This document shows, piece after piece, positions 1-9,644 of a stretch of 64,000 nt of DNA. Source of the DNA: DATAFF01 sp036257595 (GTDB taxonomy: Bacteria; Pseudomonadota; Alphaproteobacteria; Rhizobiales; Aestuariivirgaceae); assembly GCA_036257595.1 (NCBI GenBank), contig DATAFF010000135.1, forward strand, positions 43,998 through 107,997. The letters run 5' to 3'. Position 1 is the stretch's first letter, and the number at the start of each line of letters is the position of its first letter. The notes beneath the pieces were generated by a model that was given only the letters and a program-made list of their open reading frames with translations, was not told where the DNA came from and did no database searches. The position numbers were made by a program, and so were the translations under genes.

Positions 1-919
1 TGGTCTCGAAAGTCAGCTCGGCCTCGAAGACCGCGCCGGTATAATAATCGAGGCCCCGCACCACCGAGGGATCGAACCGGATGCGATCCTCGCCATAGCC
101 GGCGGCGTCGAACAGTAACCGCATCTCGTCGATCTCCGGAGTCCCCACGAACCCGATCTGGTGGCCCTTCAGAGTCCTTCCTTCGGCGAAGCTCACGCTT
201 TCGCTGATCTGCTCATCGGTTAGTCCCGCCCCCTTTGTGAAATCCCCGGACTCGTCCTTACGCCCCTTGCCGAGTAGCTCCTTCACAGCCTGTGGCCCAA
301 GCCGGTCGAGTTTATCCAGCGCCCGGAGCCAGATCGTTCGCACCTCCAGCGGAATTTTCAGCTGTTCCTGCACACCGTCCAAGATCTTGCGGCTGTTGAA
401 TTTGACGACATAACTGCCGCGCTCGATCCCCAGCGCTTCCAGCGCGTCGGCCGCCATCATGCAAACTTCGGCATCCGCCGCCGGGCTCGCCGTCCCCACT
501 GTATCGGCATCGAACTGCATGAACTGCCGGAAGCGGCCCGGCCCCGGCTTCTCGTTGCGGAACACCCAGCCCGAGCGGTAGCTGCGAAACGGCTTGGCAA
601 GCCCCTCATAATGCTCGGCGACATAGCGGGCGAGCGGCGCCGTTAGGTCATAGCGCAGCGACAGCCACTGATTGTCCTCGTCCTTGATCGAGAACACGCC
701 CTCATTGGGCCGGTCCTGGTCGGGGAGGAACTTGCCCAGCGCGTCGGTATATTCGAGGAATGGCGTCTCGAGCGGCTCGAATCCATAGGTCTCATAGACC
801 CGCTCGAGGACACGCAGCATCTCCTTGACGCCCTGGATCTCCTCGGCCTCGACGTCGCGAAAGCCCTTGGGCAGCCGCGCTTTCGGTCGTTCCTGCTGTG
901 GCGATCGGCCCATGGGCAT
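1..919 (-). CDS. hisS: Histidyl-tRNA synthetase, 5' part only (C-terminus beyond the window)
   Basis: Charges tRNA-His with histidine in the cytoplasm. About 306 N-terminal residues are present; the rest lies left of base 1. Visible are the class II core, the LSLRYDLTAPLARYVAEH segment, the motif 2 region RFRQFMQFDADTVG and the histidine-binding RGLDYYTG motif near residue 290. Two in-frame ATGs (919 and 913, giving MPMGRS or MGRS) have no clear ribosome binding site, so the start is uncertain by two codons. The sequence looks like the atypical HisRS known from many alphaproteobacteria rather than the E. coli form, a judgement from memory of the families. Its neighbour at 993-1838 lies on the same strand 73 bases upstream and is unrelated in function. 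Confidence 0.95.
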   Translation of the reverse strand, partial: MPMGRSPQQERPKARLPKGFRDVEAEEIQGVKEMLRVLERVYETYGFEPLETPFLEYTDALGKFLPDQDRPNEGVFSIKDEDNQWLSLRYDLTAPLARYVAEHYEGLAKPFRSYRSGWVFRNEKPGPGRFRQFMQFDADTVGTASPAADAEVCMMAADALEALGIERGSYVVKFNSRKILDGVQEQLKIPLEVRTIWLRALDKLDRLGPQAVKELLGKGRKDESGDFTKGAGLTDEQISESVSFAEGRTLKGHQIGFVGTPEIDEMRLLFDAAGYGEDRIRFDPSVVRGLDYYTGAVFEAELTFET

Positions 920-992
920 CCCGGAAAATCGTGAAAGTCGTGCCGGGTTCTAGCGAAACAACCGCAGCCGGGCAAGCCGCGAGCGTAATTTG

Positions 993-1838
993 TCAATCAC
1001 CCCGCACCACCAGCTGGTTCTGCTCGCCGAGCCCCTCGACCGACAGGCGGATGCGATCGCCCTCGGCGAGGAAGCGCGGCGGCTTCATCCCCATGCCGAC
1101 GCCGGCCGGCGTCCCGGTGATGATCAGATCGCCGGCCATCAGCGTCATGAATTGCGACACATAGGAGACCAGGAACCTGACCGGAAAGATCATCTTGGCC
1201 GTCGTGCCGTTCTGAACGCGCTCGCCATTGAGCTCGAGCCATAGCGGCAGCGCCTGCGGATCAGCCACCTCGTCCCGCGTCACCAGCCACGGCCCGACCG
1301 GACCGAACGTGTCGAGCGACTTGCCCTTCACCCACTGCCCCTTGCGCTCGATCTGATATTCGCGCTCGGACACGTCATTGACCACGGTATAACCGGCGAC
1401 ATGGTTCAGCGCGTCCGCCTCGCTGACCGCTTTGGCCGGCTGGCCGATGAAGATTCCGAGCTCGACCTCCCAATCCGCCTTGCGGGAGTTGCGCGGCAGG
1501 ACGATGTCGTCATTCGGCCCGCAGATCGCCGACAGATGCTTGTTGAAGATGATCGGCTCCTCGGGAACCGGCAGCCCCGACTCCTCGGCATGGTCGGTGT
1601 AGTTAAGGCCGATGGCGATGAAGTTGCGGATCCCGGCGACCGGGCAGCCGAAGCGCGGCTTGCCGTTGATCAGCGGCAGGCCCTCGCCATCGACCGCCTC
1701 GAGCTTCTCGAGCTCCTGCGGCGAGATCGCCTCGGGCGTGATGTCGTCGATGATCTTCGAAAGGTCGCGCAACTTGCCTGACCGATCGATCAGGCCGGGC
1801 TTCTCGCGCCCGATGGCGCCATGGCGGAAGAGCTTCAT
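993..1838 (-). CDS. Fumarylacetoacetate hydrolase family protein
   Basis: A 281-residue member of the FAH superfamily, which uses a divalent metal to cleave or hydrate acylpyruvate-like acids (2,4-diketo-3-deoxy-fuconate hydrolase and ureidoglycolate lyase-like enzymes). Seen are the short N-terminal domain starting MKLFRHG, GLNYTDHAEE, the metal-binding WEVELG and NDVSERE segments, and ITGTPAGVGMGMKPP near the C-terminus. An upstream in-frame ATG at 1910 lies inside lutC, so the ATG at 1838 is preferred; it fits the usual family start. It is the last gene after lutABC, 22 bases behind lutC, so it is probably cotranscribed and may process a related hydroxy- or keto-acid. The exact substrate cannot be told from the sequence. 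Confidence 0.88.
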   Translation of the reverse strand: MKLFRHGAIGREKPGLIDRSGKLRDLSKIIDDITPEAISPQELEKLEAVDGEGLPLINGKPRFGCPVAGIRNFIAIGLNYTDHAEESGLPVPEEPIIFNKHLSAICGPNDDIVLPRNSRKADWEVELGIFIGQPAKAVSEADALNHVAGYTVVNDVSEREYQIERKGQWVKGKSLDTFGPVGPWLVTRDEVADPQALPLWLELNGERVQNGTTAKMIFPVRFLVSYVSQFMTLMAGDLIITGTPAGVGMGMKPPRFLAEGDRIRLSVEGLGEQNQLVVRGD

Positions 1839-1860
1839 GAGTGACCCCCTGTCGGTTTTG

Positions 1861-2556
1861 TCAACGCTCGGGATTCTTGACGATGATGATGTGCAGGCGT
1901 TTCGGCCCATGCGCCCCGAGCTCGAGCCGCTGCTCGATATCGCCAGTGCGCGACGGTCCGGTGATCATGTTGAGGGTGCGCGGCAGCTGACCGGTCCCAT
2001 AGGCGCCGCGGATGCGGTCGAACACATCCTCATACGACGCGACGATATCGTTACCTTGAACGACCGCTATATGGGTCTCCGGCAGGAAGTTCAGCGTCGT
2101 CGGATTGTCCGGTCCCGACAACAGGATCAGCGTCCCCGATTCCGCCACCCCGGCCGCTGCCCGGCTGACCGACACCTCATCGGTCGGTTCCGCCCGCCCG
2201 CTCAGCCGTTCGACCGTCGGCGCCGTTTCCCGCCACGGCAGCTCCGACAACAGGCGATCATTGCCATGGCGAATTCGCGACGGCAGGTTCTGCTGGCGCA
2301 GATAGTCGGCGATCAGCGCCGGAATGTCGGCCGGTTTGTCGGCTTCGGCCACCGTTGCATGCACCCCCTCGGCCATCGTCCGGAAGAGTGCGATCCGCGC
2401 CGATCGCTCGAGCTGGCCGCGGCGCGGCACCAGATTGCGCGAATGCTGCGACAGCCGTTCCTCCACCACCCGGCGCCGCGCCGGTTCCTCGCCGCTCACC
2501 CCCAGGCCCTGGCGGATGCGGGAGAAGAGCACCGCGCGATGGTCGAGGTCAGCCAT
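1861..2556 (-). CDS. lutC: Lactate utilization protein C (LUD domain)
   Basis: Small LUD-domain subunit (231 residues) of the LutABC iron-sulfur complex that oxidises L-lactate to pyruvate. The LUD core with AESGTLILLSG and the NFLPETHIAVV strand is seen in the C-terminal half. The gene overlaps the end of lutB by 8 bases, in the usual A-B-C order, which supports one operon and one complex. The N-terminal third is arginine-rich and poorly conserved, as is common for this subunit. The family is clear; the lactate specificity is transferred from characterised homologues. Confidence 0.92.
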   Translation of the reverse strand: MADLDHRAVLFSRIRQGLGVSGEEPARRRVVEERLSQHSRNLVPRRGQLERSARIALFRTMAEGVHATVAEADKPADIPALIADYLRQQNLPSRIRHGNDRLLSELPWRETAPTVERLSGRAEPTDEVSVSRAAAGVAESGTLILLSGPDNPTTLNFLPETHIAVVQGNDIVASYEDVFDRIRGAYGTGQLPRTLNMITGPSRTGDIEQRLELGAHGPKRLHIIIVKNPER

Positions 2557-3970
2557 TGGGACGGCGGTCCTGCCACTGGTCCATGAAGGTCCGAGCCTCG
2601 GGCGTCGGAAAGTCGCGGAAGCGCGTCCAGCCGCCGGCGAGCGGCAGCGTCGACATGCGGGGCTTGCCGCGCGACCATAGCCTGAGCGCCCGATTGCCGA
2701 GCCGCGCTACCAGCCGATAAAGCGCCGGCCGCTCGGCCAGGAAAGCCCACAGCTTGAGACCATAGCGGGTAGCTGCCGGCTGCAGGTGGCGCTCGAATTC
2801 CCGCTCGCGCCAATGCCGCATCATGCCGGGCAGCGGAATCTTCATCGGGCAGACTTCCTCGCAGCGCCCGCAAAAAGTCGAGGCATTGGGCAGCTGACCA
2901 GCCTTGTCGAGACCGACCAGCGATGGCGTGAGCACCGCTCCCATCGGGCCGGGGTAAACCCAGCCATAGGCGTGACCGCCGACCGCTTGGTAGACCGGGC
3001 AATGATTGAGGCATGCGCCGCAGCGGATGCAGCGTAGCATCGGCTGGAACGGCGTGCCGAGCATGGCGCTGCGCCCATTGTCGAGCAGGATCACGTGATA
3101 TTCTTGCGGCCCGTCGGGATCCCCGGGCCGCCGCGGACCGGTCGAGAAGGTGGTGTAGCACGACATCTCCTGGCCGGTCGCCGAGCGCGCCAGGAGCCGC
3201 AGCAGCGTCGCCACATCCTCGAGCGTCGGCACCAGCTTGTCGATCGTCGTGAGCACCAGATGGGCCTTCGGCAATATCTGGGTGAGATCGCCATTGCCCT
3301 CATTGGTCACGATGATCGAGGTGCCGGTCTCCACCACCAGGAAGTTTGCGCCGGTGATGCCCATGTCGGCGGCGATGAACTTCTCCCTGAGCACCAGCCG
3401 CGCCTCATGGACGAGCTTGGCCGCTTCGTCGAGATTGCGCTCGCGCGGCAGATGGGCATGCGCCTGGCGGAAATCGGCTTCGACCTGGTCGCGCGTCAGA
3501 TGCACGGCGGGAGCGATGATGTGGCTCGGATGCTCGCCCCGCAGTTGGATGATGTACTCCCCGAGATCGGTTTCGACCGGCTGAATGCCGGCTGCCGACA
3601 GCGCCTCGTTGAGCTCGATCTCCTCGCCGACCATCGACTTGCCCTTGGTGACGCTGCGGGCCCCGAGCCGTCGCGCAATCGCGATGATGATCCGCTTTGC
3701 CTCCTCCCCATCGGCGGCGAAATGGACATGGCCGCCGCTCGCCTTGACCTTGGCCTCGTAGCGCTCGAGATAGAGATCGAGATGGGCGAGCGTGTGATCC
3801 TTGATCGCCCGCGCCTGCTCGCGCAGCGCCTCGAACTCCGGCAGCCGGTCGCGCGCCAGGAGACGCTTTTGGATGAAGCCGCGCGGCACGTTCTCGAGCG
3901 CCCGCTGCAGCGCGGCATCGTGGAGCGCCCGTGTGGCATTCTCCTTGAACGCGCTGCTCGTCGTCTCCAT
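2549..3970 (-). CDS. lutB: Lactate utilization iron-sulfur protein B
   Basis: Central subunit (473 residues) of the LutABC L-lactate oxidation complex. The N-terminal two thirds form a LUD domain with FLVVETGTSIIVTNEGNGDL near residue 225. A ferredoxin-like part follows, with CIRCGACLNHCPVY and CGRCEEVCPMKIPL, the two cysteine sets for 4Fe-4S clusters. The start METTSSAF at 3970 overlaps the lutA stop codon (TGATG), indicating translational coupling; the upstream in-frame ATG at 4216 would lie deep inside lutA and is rejected. The length is typical for LutB (YkgF) proteins. Confidence 0.94.
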   Translation of the reverse strand: METTSSAFKENATRALHDAALQRALENVPRGFIQKRLLARDRLPEFEALREQARAIKDHTLAHLDLYLERYEAKVKASGGHVHFAADGEEAKRIIIAIARRLGARSVTKGKSMVGEEIELNEALSAAGIQPVETDLGEYIIQLRGEHPSHIIAPAVHLTRDQVEADFRQAHAHLPRERNLDEAAKLVHEARLVLREKFIAADMGITGANFLVVETGTSIIVTNEGNGDLTQILPKAHLVLTTIDKLVPTLEDVATLLRLLARSATGQEMSCYTTFSTGPRRPGDPDGPQEYHVILLDNGRSAMLGTPFQPMLRCIRCGACLNHCPVYQAVGGHAYGWVYPGPMGAVLTPSLVGLDKAGQLPNASTFCGRCEEVCPMKIPLPGMMRHWREREFERHLQPAATRYGLKLWAFLAERPALYRLVARLGNRALRLWSRGKPRMSTLPLAGGWTRFRDFPTPEARTFMDQWQDRRPNG

Positions 3971-4740
3971 CAGGCGCGATCTCCCCCGCCGATCGGCGGG
4001 CCGCCGGTCTCGCCGGCCAGCACCTCTGCGACATGCCGCACCTCTATGCGAGACCCCTCGCGCGACAGCTTGCCCGCCATGTTGATCAGGCACCCGAGAT
4101 CGCCGGCCAGCAGCACCTCGGCGCCGCTCGCCGTTACATTGGCGATCTTCTTGCGCACCATGTCGTTGGAGATCTCGGAATATTTGACGCAGAAGGTGCC
4201 GCCGAAGCCGCAGCACACCTCCGCATCCTTCATCTCGGCGACCTTCAACCCCTTGACCTTGGCGAGCAGCCGGCGCGGCTGGCTGCGGATGTCGAGCTCG
4301 CGCAAACCCGAGCAGCTGTCGTGATAGGTCACCAGCTTGGGGTAGTCGGCATCGATCTCGCCGACCCCCATCACATCGACGAGGAACGACACGAGCTCAT
4401 GGGAACGCTCAGCCAGCGCTTCCGCCCGGAACCGGTCGTCCGAGCCTTCGGGAAACAGCGGCGGGTAATGCTTGCGGATCATCCCCGCGCAGGAGCCGGA
4501 CGGTGCCACCAGATAGTCCATGTCCTCGAAGGCGGCGATCGTCTGCCGCGCCAGGACGGCGGTGTCGCGACGATCGCCCGAATTGTAGGCCGGTTGCCCG
4601 CAGCAGGTCTGGGTCGGCGGGACCTCGACGATGCAGCCGGCTTTCTCGAGCAGCTTCACCGCCGCAAAGCCGATGGATGGCCGCAGCAGATCGACAAGGC
4701 AGGTCACGAACAAACCGACGCGCGGCTTCCGCCCGAGCAT
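3970..4740 (-). CDS. lutA: Lactate utilization protein A (CCG-domain subunit)
   Basis: A 256-residue protein with two cysteine-rich CCG domains, as in LutA/YkgE and the C-terminal half of GlcF. The first domain has CCGQPAYNSG near residue 47; the second has YHDSCSGLRE and CCGFGGTFCVKY near residue 177. These domains bind an iron-sulfur cluster that passes electrons on. It is the first gene of lutABC, with a GGAG-type ribosome binding site 8-11 bases before the ATG. The next gene upstream, a cytochrome c on the same strand, ends 92 bases away and could belong to the same transcript. Confidence 0.93.
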   Translation of the reverse strand: MLGRKPRVGLFVTCLVDLLRPSIGFAAVKLLEKAGCIVEVPPTQTCCGQPAYNSGDRRDTAVLARQTIAAFEDMDYLVAPSGSCAGMIRKHYPPLFPEGSDDRFRAEALAERSHELVSFLVDVMGVGEIDADYPKLVTYHDSCSGLRELDIRSQPRRLLAKVKGLKVAEMKDAEVCCGFGGTFCVKYSEISNDMVRKKIANVTASGAEVLLAGDLGCLINMAGKLSREGSRIEVRHVAEVLAGETGGPPIGGGDRA

Positions 4741-4832
4741 TCCGGACTCTCCGACAATGACTCGAGCCGTTATTGCACCGCCAGCTCACGGCGTGCAATC
4801 GCCTTTCCGGCAGGGCTGCCCGATGGTGGATC

Positions 4833-5216
4833 TTACTGTCCCGGCGGGGTCTTCAAATAGGCGATCACATCGGCAAGCTCGTCATCCTTCTTGAGGCCGA
4901 CGAACACCATCTTGTTGCCGGGGATGAATCCCTTGGGGTCCTTGAGATAGGCCGCGAGGTTCTCGTCGGTCCATGTCAGCCCCTCCTCGCCCTTCTTCTT
5001 CATCGCGTCGGAGTATTTGAAACCATCGACCGAGCCGGCCTTGCGCCCGGCCACATCGCCGAGATGCGGCCCCACCTTGTTGGTCTTTGCGTCGTGGACG
5101 TGGCACACCTGGCACCGCTTGAACACGTTCTTGCCCTTCTCGGCATCCCCCTGGGCCATAGCCGGCGCGGACACGGTGAGAAGTGCGAATGCGGCCAGCG
5201 CAATCCTGAGTTTCAT
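4833..5216 (-). CDS. Class I cytochrome c, periplasmic
   Basis: A 127-residue exported monoheme cytochrome c of the c2/c550 type. It starts with a signal peptide MKLRIALAAFALLTVSAPAMA, cut before QGDAEKG. The heme site is CQVCH near residue 36 and the likely axial methionine sits in IPGNKMVFVG. A strong GGAGGGAG ribosome binding site precedes the ATG. It sits between lutABC (same strand) and glcDEF (divergent), so it could carry electrons from membrane dehydrogenases to a terminal oxidase. That role is inferred from position; a general c2 function is equally possible. Confidence 0.93.
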   Translation of the reverse strand: MKLRIALAAFALLTVSAPAMAQGDAEKGKNVFKRCQVCHVHDAKTNKVGPHLGDVAGRKAGSVDGFKYSDAMKKKGEEGLTWTDENLAAYLKDPKGFIPGNKMVFVGLKKDDELADVIAYLKTPPGQ

Positions 5217-5363
5217 GCGAACGTCTCCCTCCTTGCGATGCACCGAAATCGCGCATCTTCTCAACCTTCGTGTTCTGATAAATTGATGTACCATCGGCTG
5301 GTGCCACGCTCGGACGGGACGTTTTGTCGCGCTCCGACAAAGCTGTAGCGGATCAAGACCGTC
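5217..5363. promoter_or_regulatory. Divergent promoter region with a dyad, cytochrome c / glcD
   Basis: This 147-base gap must hold the promoters of the lut/cytochrome side and of glcDEF. A perfect 7-bp inverted repeat, TTTGTCG (5323-5329) and CGACAAA (5335-5341) with spacer CGCTC, lies 22 bases before the glcD ATG. A weaker dyad, ACCA-N5-TGGT, lies near 5290-5302. Either could be an operator, for example for a GntR-type lactate/glycolate regulator, but no regulator gene is nearby and this is inference. Confidence 0.45.
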
Positions 5364-6860
5364 ATGACACGTCTGAAAATGCCCGCTCCCGATCAGGCGA
5401 CGCTCGCGCGCCGCGGCGAGATCGTCGCTGCCTTGCGCCGCATCGTGCCGGGCGAAGGCGTCATCGACACTGAGGCGCAGCTCCGTGCCTATGAGACCGA
5501 CGGGCTCACCGCCTATCGCCAGGTTCCCATGGTTGCGGTGCTCCCGGACTCGGTCGACCAGGTCAGGCAGATCCTGAAGCACTGCCATGCCAACGACATC
5601 CGGGTGGTGCCGCGCGGCGGCGGCACCGGCCTTTCCGGTGGCGCCCTGCCGCTGGCCGATGCCGTGTTGCTCGGCATGTCGAAATTCAACCGCATCCTCG
5701 ACATCGATTACGAGAACCGCTGCGCGACCGTCGAGCCGGGCGTGACCAACCTCGCCATCACCACGGCGGTCGAGGACCGCGGCTTCTATTACGCGCCCGA
5801 TCCCTCCTCGCAGATCGCCTGCTCGATCGGCGGCAATGTCGCGGAGAATTCCGGCGGCGTGCACTGCCTGAAATACGGCCTCACCGCCAACAACCTGCTC
5901 GGCATCGAGATCGCGCTGATCACCGGCGAGCTGATCAGCCTCGGCGGCAAGCATCTCGACAGCGAGGCCTACGATCTCATGGGCGTGGTCACCGGCTCCG
6001 AGGGACTGCTCGGCGTCGTCACCCAGGTCACCGTCCGCATCCTGCGCAAGCCCGAAACCGCCCGCGCGCTCCTGATCGGCTTCCCCGAGATCGAGGCTGC
6101 CGGCCAATGCGTCGCCGACGTGATCTCGCACGGCATCATCCCGGCCGGGATGGAGATGATGGACCGCCTCGCCATCGCCGCAACCGAGGACTTCGTCCAT
6201 GCTGGTTACCCCCTCGATGTCGATGCCTTGCTGATCGTCGAGCTCGACGGGCCGCTGCCCGAGGTCGAGCATCTGATCGGGCGGGTGAGCGATATCGCGC
6301 AGGCGAACCGCGCCTCGCTGGTGCGCGCCTCGACCTCGGAGGAGGAGCGGCTCAAATTCTGGGCCGGACGCAAGGCAGCCTTCCCGGCCGTCGGGCGGAT
6401 ATCGCCGGACTATCTCTGCATGGACGGCACCATTCCCCGCAAGAATCTCCCGGCCGTGCTCAGCGCCATGAGCGATCTCTCGGCCAAATATGGCCTGGCC
6501 TGCGCCAATGTCTTTCACGCCGGCGACGGCAATCTCCATCCGCTCATCCTGTTCGATGCCGGCGAGGAGGACCAGCTCGAGCGCGCCGAGGAATTCGGTG
6601 CCGAGATCCTGAAGCTCTGTGTTCGGATGGGCGGCGTGCTGACCGGCGAGCACGGGGTCGGCGTCGAGAAGCGCGACCTCATGGGCGACATGTTCAGCGA
6701 GGTCGACCTCGCCCATCAGGAGCGGCTCAAATGCGCCTTCGACACCAAGGGCCTGCTCAATCCCGGCAAGATGTTCCCGGTGCTGCATCGCTGCGCCGAG
6801 CTCGGCCGCATGCATGTCCACCGCGGCAACCTGCCATTCGCCGACATTCCGAGGTTCTGA
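5364..6860 (+). CDS. glcD: Glycolate oxidase FAD-binding subunit GlcD
   Basis: The 498-residue FAD subunit of the glycolate/2-hydroxyacid oxidase GlcDEF, which makes glyoxylate at the inner membrane. The PCMH-type FAD domain shows PRGGGTGLSGGALPLADA near residue 87 and GGNVAENSGGVHCLKYG near residue 155. The C-terminal FAD-oxidase domain shows FHAGDGNLHPLILFD near 387 and GGVLTGEHGVGVEKRDLM near 424. The length equals that of E. coli GlcD. It opens the plus-strand glcDEF operon; glcE begins four bases after its stop. Confidence 0.95.
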   Translation: MTRLKMPAPDQATLARRGEIVAALRRIVPGEGVIDTEAQLRAYETDGLTAYRQVPMVAVLPDSVDQVRQILKHCHANDIRVVPRGGGTGLSGGALPLADAVLLGMSKFNRILDIDYENRCATVEPGVTNLAITTAVEDRGFYYAPDPSSQIACSIGGNVAENSGGVHCLKYGLTANNLLGIEIALITGELISLGGKHLDSEAYDLMGVVTGSEGLLGVVTQVTVRILRKPETARALLIGFPEIEAAGQCVADVISHGIIPAGMEMMDRLAIAATEDFVHAGYPLDVDALLIVELDGPLPEVEHLIGRVSDIAQANRASLVRASTSEEERLKFWAGRKAAFPAVGRISPDYLCMDGTIPRKNLPAVLSAMSDLSAKYGLACANVFHAGDGNLHPLILFDAGEEDQLERAEEFGAEILKLCVRMGGVLTGEHGVGVEKRDLMGDMFSEVDLAHQERLKCAFDTKGLLNPGKMFPVLHRCAELGRMHVHRGNLPFADIPRF

Positions 6861-6864
6861 CGAC

Positions 6865-8079
6865 GTGACCGAGGTCAAGCCTGAGGATCAGGGCGGGGTC
6901 ACCGATGCCATTCTGACGGCGATCGCCGAACGAGCCCCGATGGAGATCGTCGGCTCCGCCACCATGCGCACCATCGGCCGACCGCTTGCGACACCCGTGA
7001 AGCTCGATCTCTCGGGTCTCGCCGGGCTCAATTTCTACGAGCCCGAGGAGCTGGTCCTGTCGGCCAAGGCCGGCACCCGGCGAAGCGCGATCGACGAGCT
7101 GCTGCGGGGCCGCCGCCAGGCCTTCGCCTTCGAGCCTCCCGATCTCGCGCGCCTTCTCGGCAGCAATCAGGGCGGCACGCTCGGCGGCATGATTGCCGCC
7201 AATCTGTCGGGTCCGCGCCGCATCAGGTCGGGCGCCCTGCGCGATCACATTCTCGGCTTCTCCGCCGTCTCCGGCCGCGGCGAAGCCTTCAAATGCGGCG
7301 GCCGGGTGATGAAGAACGTGACCGGCTATGATCTCCCCAAGCTCATGGCGGGGTCCTGGGGAACGCTCTGTGCACTGACCGAAGTGACGATGAAGGTGAT
7401 GCCGGCGCCGGAAACCACCGCGACGCTGCTGCTGTTCGGCTTCAACGACGAGGATGCCGGAGCGGCAATGCGCGACGCCATGCGCTCACCCCTCGACATC
7501 GCGGGCGCCGCCCATCTTCCCGTCGATGTCGCCCGCGCCTCCGCCCTGGCCGACATCGCCAATGCCGGCACGTCGGTCACCTTGTTGCGACTCGAGGGGT
7601 TCGGCGAGTCCGTCGCCTTCCGGCTGGCCGAGTTGCAGGCCAGGTTCACCGCCGAGCGGTCCGTGCTTGACCCGCAGCGCTCCGAGACAGCCTGGAGCGA
7701 GATCCGCGACGTGCATATGCTCGCCGCGCCGCGCGAGCGCATCGTCTGGCGCGTTTCGCTCCCGCCGAGCGACGGTCCGCGGGCCATGAATCACATCCGC
7801 ACCGCCGCACCCGCGGCCATCGGCTATTATGACTGGGCAGGCGGGCTGCTGTGGGTGTCCGTGCCGCTCTCCGAGCACGGCTCGGCGCAGGTCGTCCGTG
7901 GCGCCATCCCGCCGGCAACCGGCCATGCGACTTTGATCCGCGGTCCCGAAAGCCTGCGCGCATCGGTGTTCGTCTTCGAGCCGCTTCCGGATCCCCTGGC
8001 CAAGCTGACCCAAAGGGTAAAGCAGGCATTCGATCCGTCCGGGGTTCTCAATCCCGGCCGCATGTACCATTTTGCCTGA
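6865..8079 (+). CDS. glcE: Glycolate oxidase FAD-binding subunit GlcE
   Basis: Second FAD-binding subunit of glycolate oxidase, 404 residues with a GTG start four bases after glcD. An ATG at 6814 in the same frame lies inside glcD and is less likely. Visible PCMH elements are PVKLDLSGLAGL and LLGSNQGGTLGGMIAANLSG, followed by GRVMKNVTGYDLPKLMAGSWG, which is typical of GlcE. The C-terminus FDPSGVLNPGRMY matches the end of the fold. Its end overlaps the TTG codon before glcF, so the three genes are tightly packed. Confidence 0.93.
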   Translation: MTEVKPEDQGGVTDAILTAIAERAPMEIVGSATMRTIGRPLATPVKLDLSGLAGLNFYEPEELVLSAKAGTRRSAIDELLRGRRQAFAFEPPDLARLLGSNQGGTLGGMIAANLSGPRRIRSGALRDHILGFSAVSGRGEAFKCGGRVMKNVTGYDLPKLMAGSWGTLCALTEVTMKVMPAPETTATLLLFGFNDEDAGAAMRDAMRSPLDIAGAAHLPVDVARASALADIANAGTSVTLLRLEGFGESVAFRLAELQARFTAERSVLDPQRSETAWSEIRDVHMLAAPRERIVWRVSLPPSDGPRAMNHIRTAAPAAIGYYDWAGGLLWVSVPLSEHGSAQVVRGAIPPATGHATLIRGPESLRASVFVFEPLPDPLAKLTQRVKQAFDPSGVLNPGRMYHFA

Positions 8080-8083
8080 AACC

Positions 8084-9381
8084 ATGCAGACCCACTTCAC
8101 CGCCGCCCAGCTCTCCGACCCGAAGATCGCCGAATCCAATGCGATCATCCGCAAATGCGTCCATTGCGGTTTCTGCACCGCGACCTGCCCCACCTATGTC
8201 CTGCTCGGCGATGAGCTCGATTCGCCGCGCGGCCGCATCTACCTGATCAAGGGAATGCTCGAGAGCGGCGCGCCGGTGACCGCCGACGTCGTGCGTCATC
8301 TCGATCGCTGCCTCTCCTGCCTGAGCTGCGTGACGACCTGCCCGTCCGGCGTGAACTACATGCATCTGATCGATGCCGCGCGGGTGCATGTCGAAGAGAA
8401 ATTCAGCCGGCCGCCGATCGATCGCGCCATCAGGTTCATGATAGCGCAGATCATTCCCGAGCCTGGGCGCTTCCGGATCGCCGCCGAGCTGGCCAAGGTG
8501 GCACGTCCCTTTGCGGCTTTGCTCCGTAGGATACCCGCCCTCGCGCCGCTCGCGGCGATGCTCGAGCTGGCGCCTGCCAGATTTCCTCCCGTCGATCCCG
8601 ATGCGCAGCCGGGCGTTCACCCCGCCACCGGCGAGCGCCGCTACAGGGTCGGGCTGCTGGCAGGCTGCGTCCAGAGCGTGCTCATGCCGCAGATCAACGC
8701 CGCAACGGTCCGCCTGCTCAACCGTCTTGGCGCCGATGTCGTCATTCCGCCCGGTCTCGGCTGCTGCGGCGCTCTCACGCATCACATGGGCCGCGAGCGC
8801 GACGCGCTGCAACGTGCCGGCACCAGCATCGACATCTGGCTCAAGGAGAGCGCCGAAGCCCCGCTCGATGCCATCGTCGCCAATGCCTCGGGCTGCGGCA
8901 CCATGCTCAAGACCTATGATCACCTGCTGCGCCAGGATGCCGGCAAGCGCGACGGCGCCCGCACCGTGTCGCGCCTCGCCGTCGATATCAGCGAGCTCGC
9001 TCTGCGTCTGGGTTATCGCGGTGAGGCGCCGCGGCGTCTGCGGGTTGCCTATCAATCGGCCTGCTCGCTGCAGCACGGCCAGAAGGTGACGCGCGAGCCG
9101 GTGGCGCTGCTCGAAGCTGCCGGCTTCGAGGTGGTGACGGTGCCTGAAGGCCATCTCTGCTGCGGCTCGGCCGGCACCTACAATCTGCTTCAGCCGGCCA
9201 TCGCCACGCGTCTGCGCGACCGCAAGATAGCCAATATCGCGAGCACGCGGCCGGACGTGATCGCGTCAGGCAATATCGGCTGCATCACCCAGATCGGCTC
9301 TGGCACCACGATCCCGATCGTGCACACGGTCGAGCTGCTCGACTGGGCCTCAGGTGGGCCGATGCCGGAGAAGCTGAAATA

Positions 9382-9382
<1 letters not shown>
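8084..9382 (+). CDS. glcF: Glycolate oxidase iron-sulfur subunit GlcF
   Basis: The 432-residue iron-sulfur subunit of glycolate oxidase. Two 4Fe-4S motifs, CVHCGFCTATCP and CLSCLSCVTTCP, fill the first 90 residues. Two CCG domains follow, with GLGCCGALTHHMG and GHLCCGSAGTYNLL. The ATG at 8084 (MQTHFTAAQL) matches the E. coli start (MQTQL); a TTG four codons earlier is possible but overlaps glcE. The stop codon TAG at 9380-9382 is the first TAG of a CTACTGC-type hairpin repeat that begins there, so the repeat sets the protein's end. Confidence 0.94.
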
Positions 9383-9482
<100 letters not shown>

Positions 9483-9644
9483 TCCTTAAGCATAATCAGA
9501 AAAACTCCTGCTCCACCTTGACGGATTGAGAACCAAATCGTCGTAAGCTGCCGAACCGATGACGGCGGCCTGTCTCAAACGCATTCAATCGATAGCGCTC
9601 TCGATGCGTGCCGCCCGACGACGGACACGGGGCTGAGAGACTTC

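Noticed and set aside
4833..6878. A long minus frame that would extend the cytochrome c gene through glcD
   Set aside because: The cytochrome has a good ribosome binding site and signal peptide at 5216; the upstream part is antisense to glcD.
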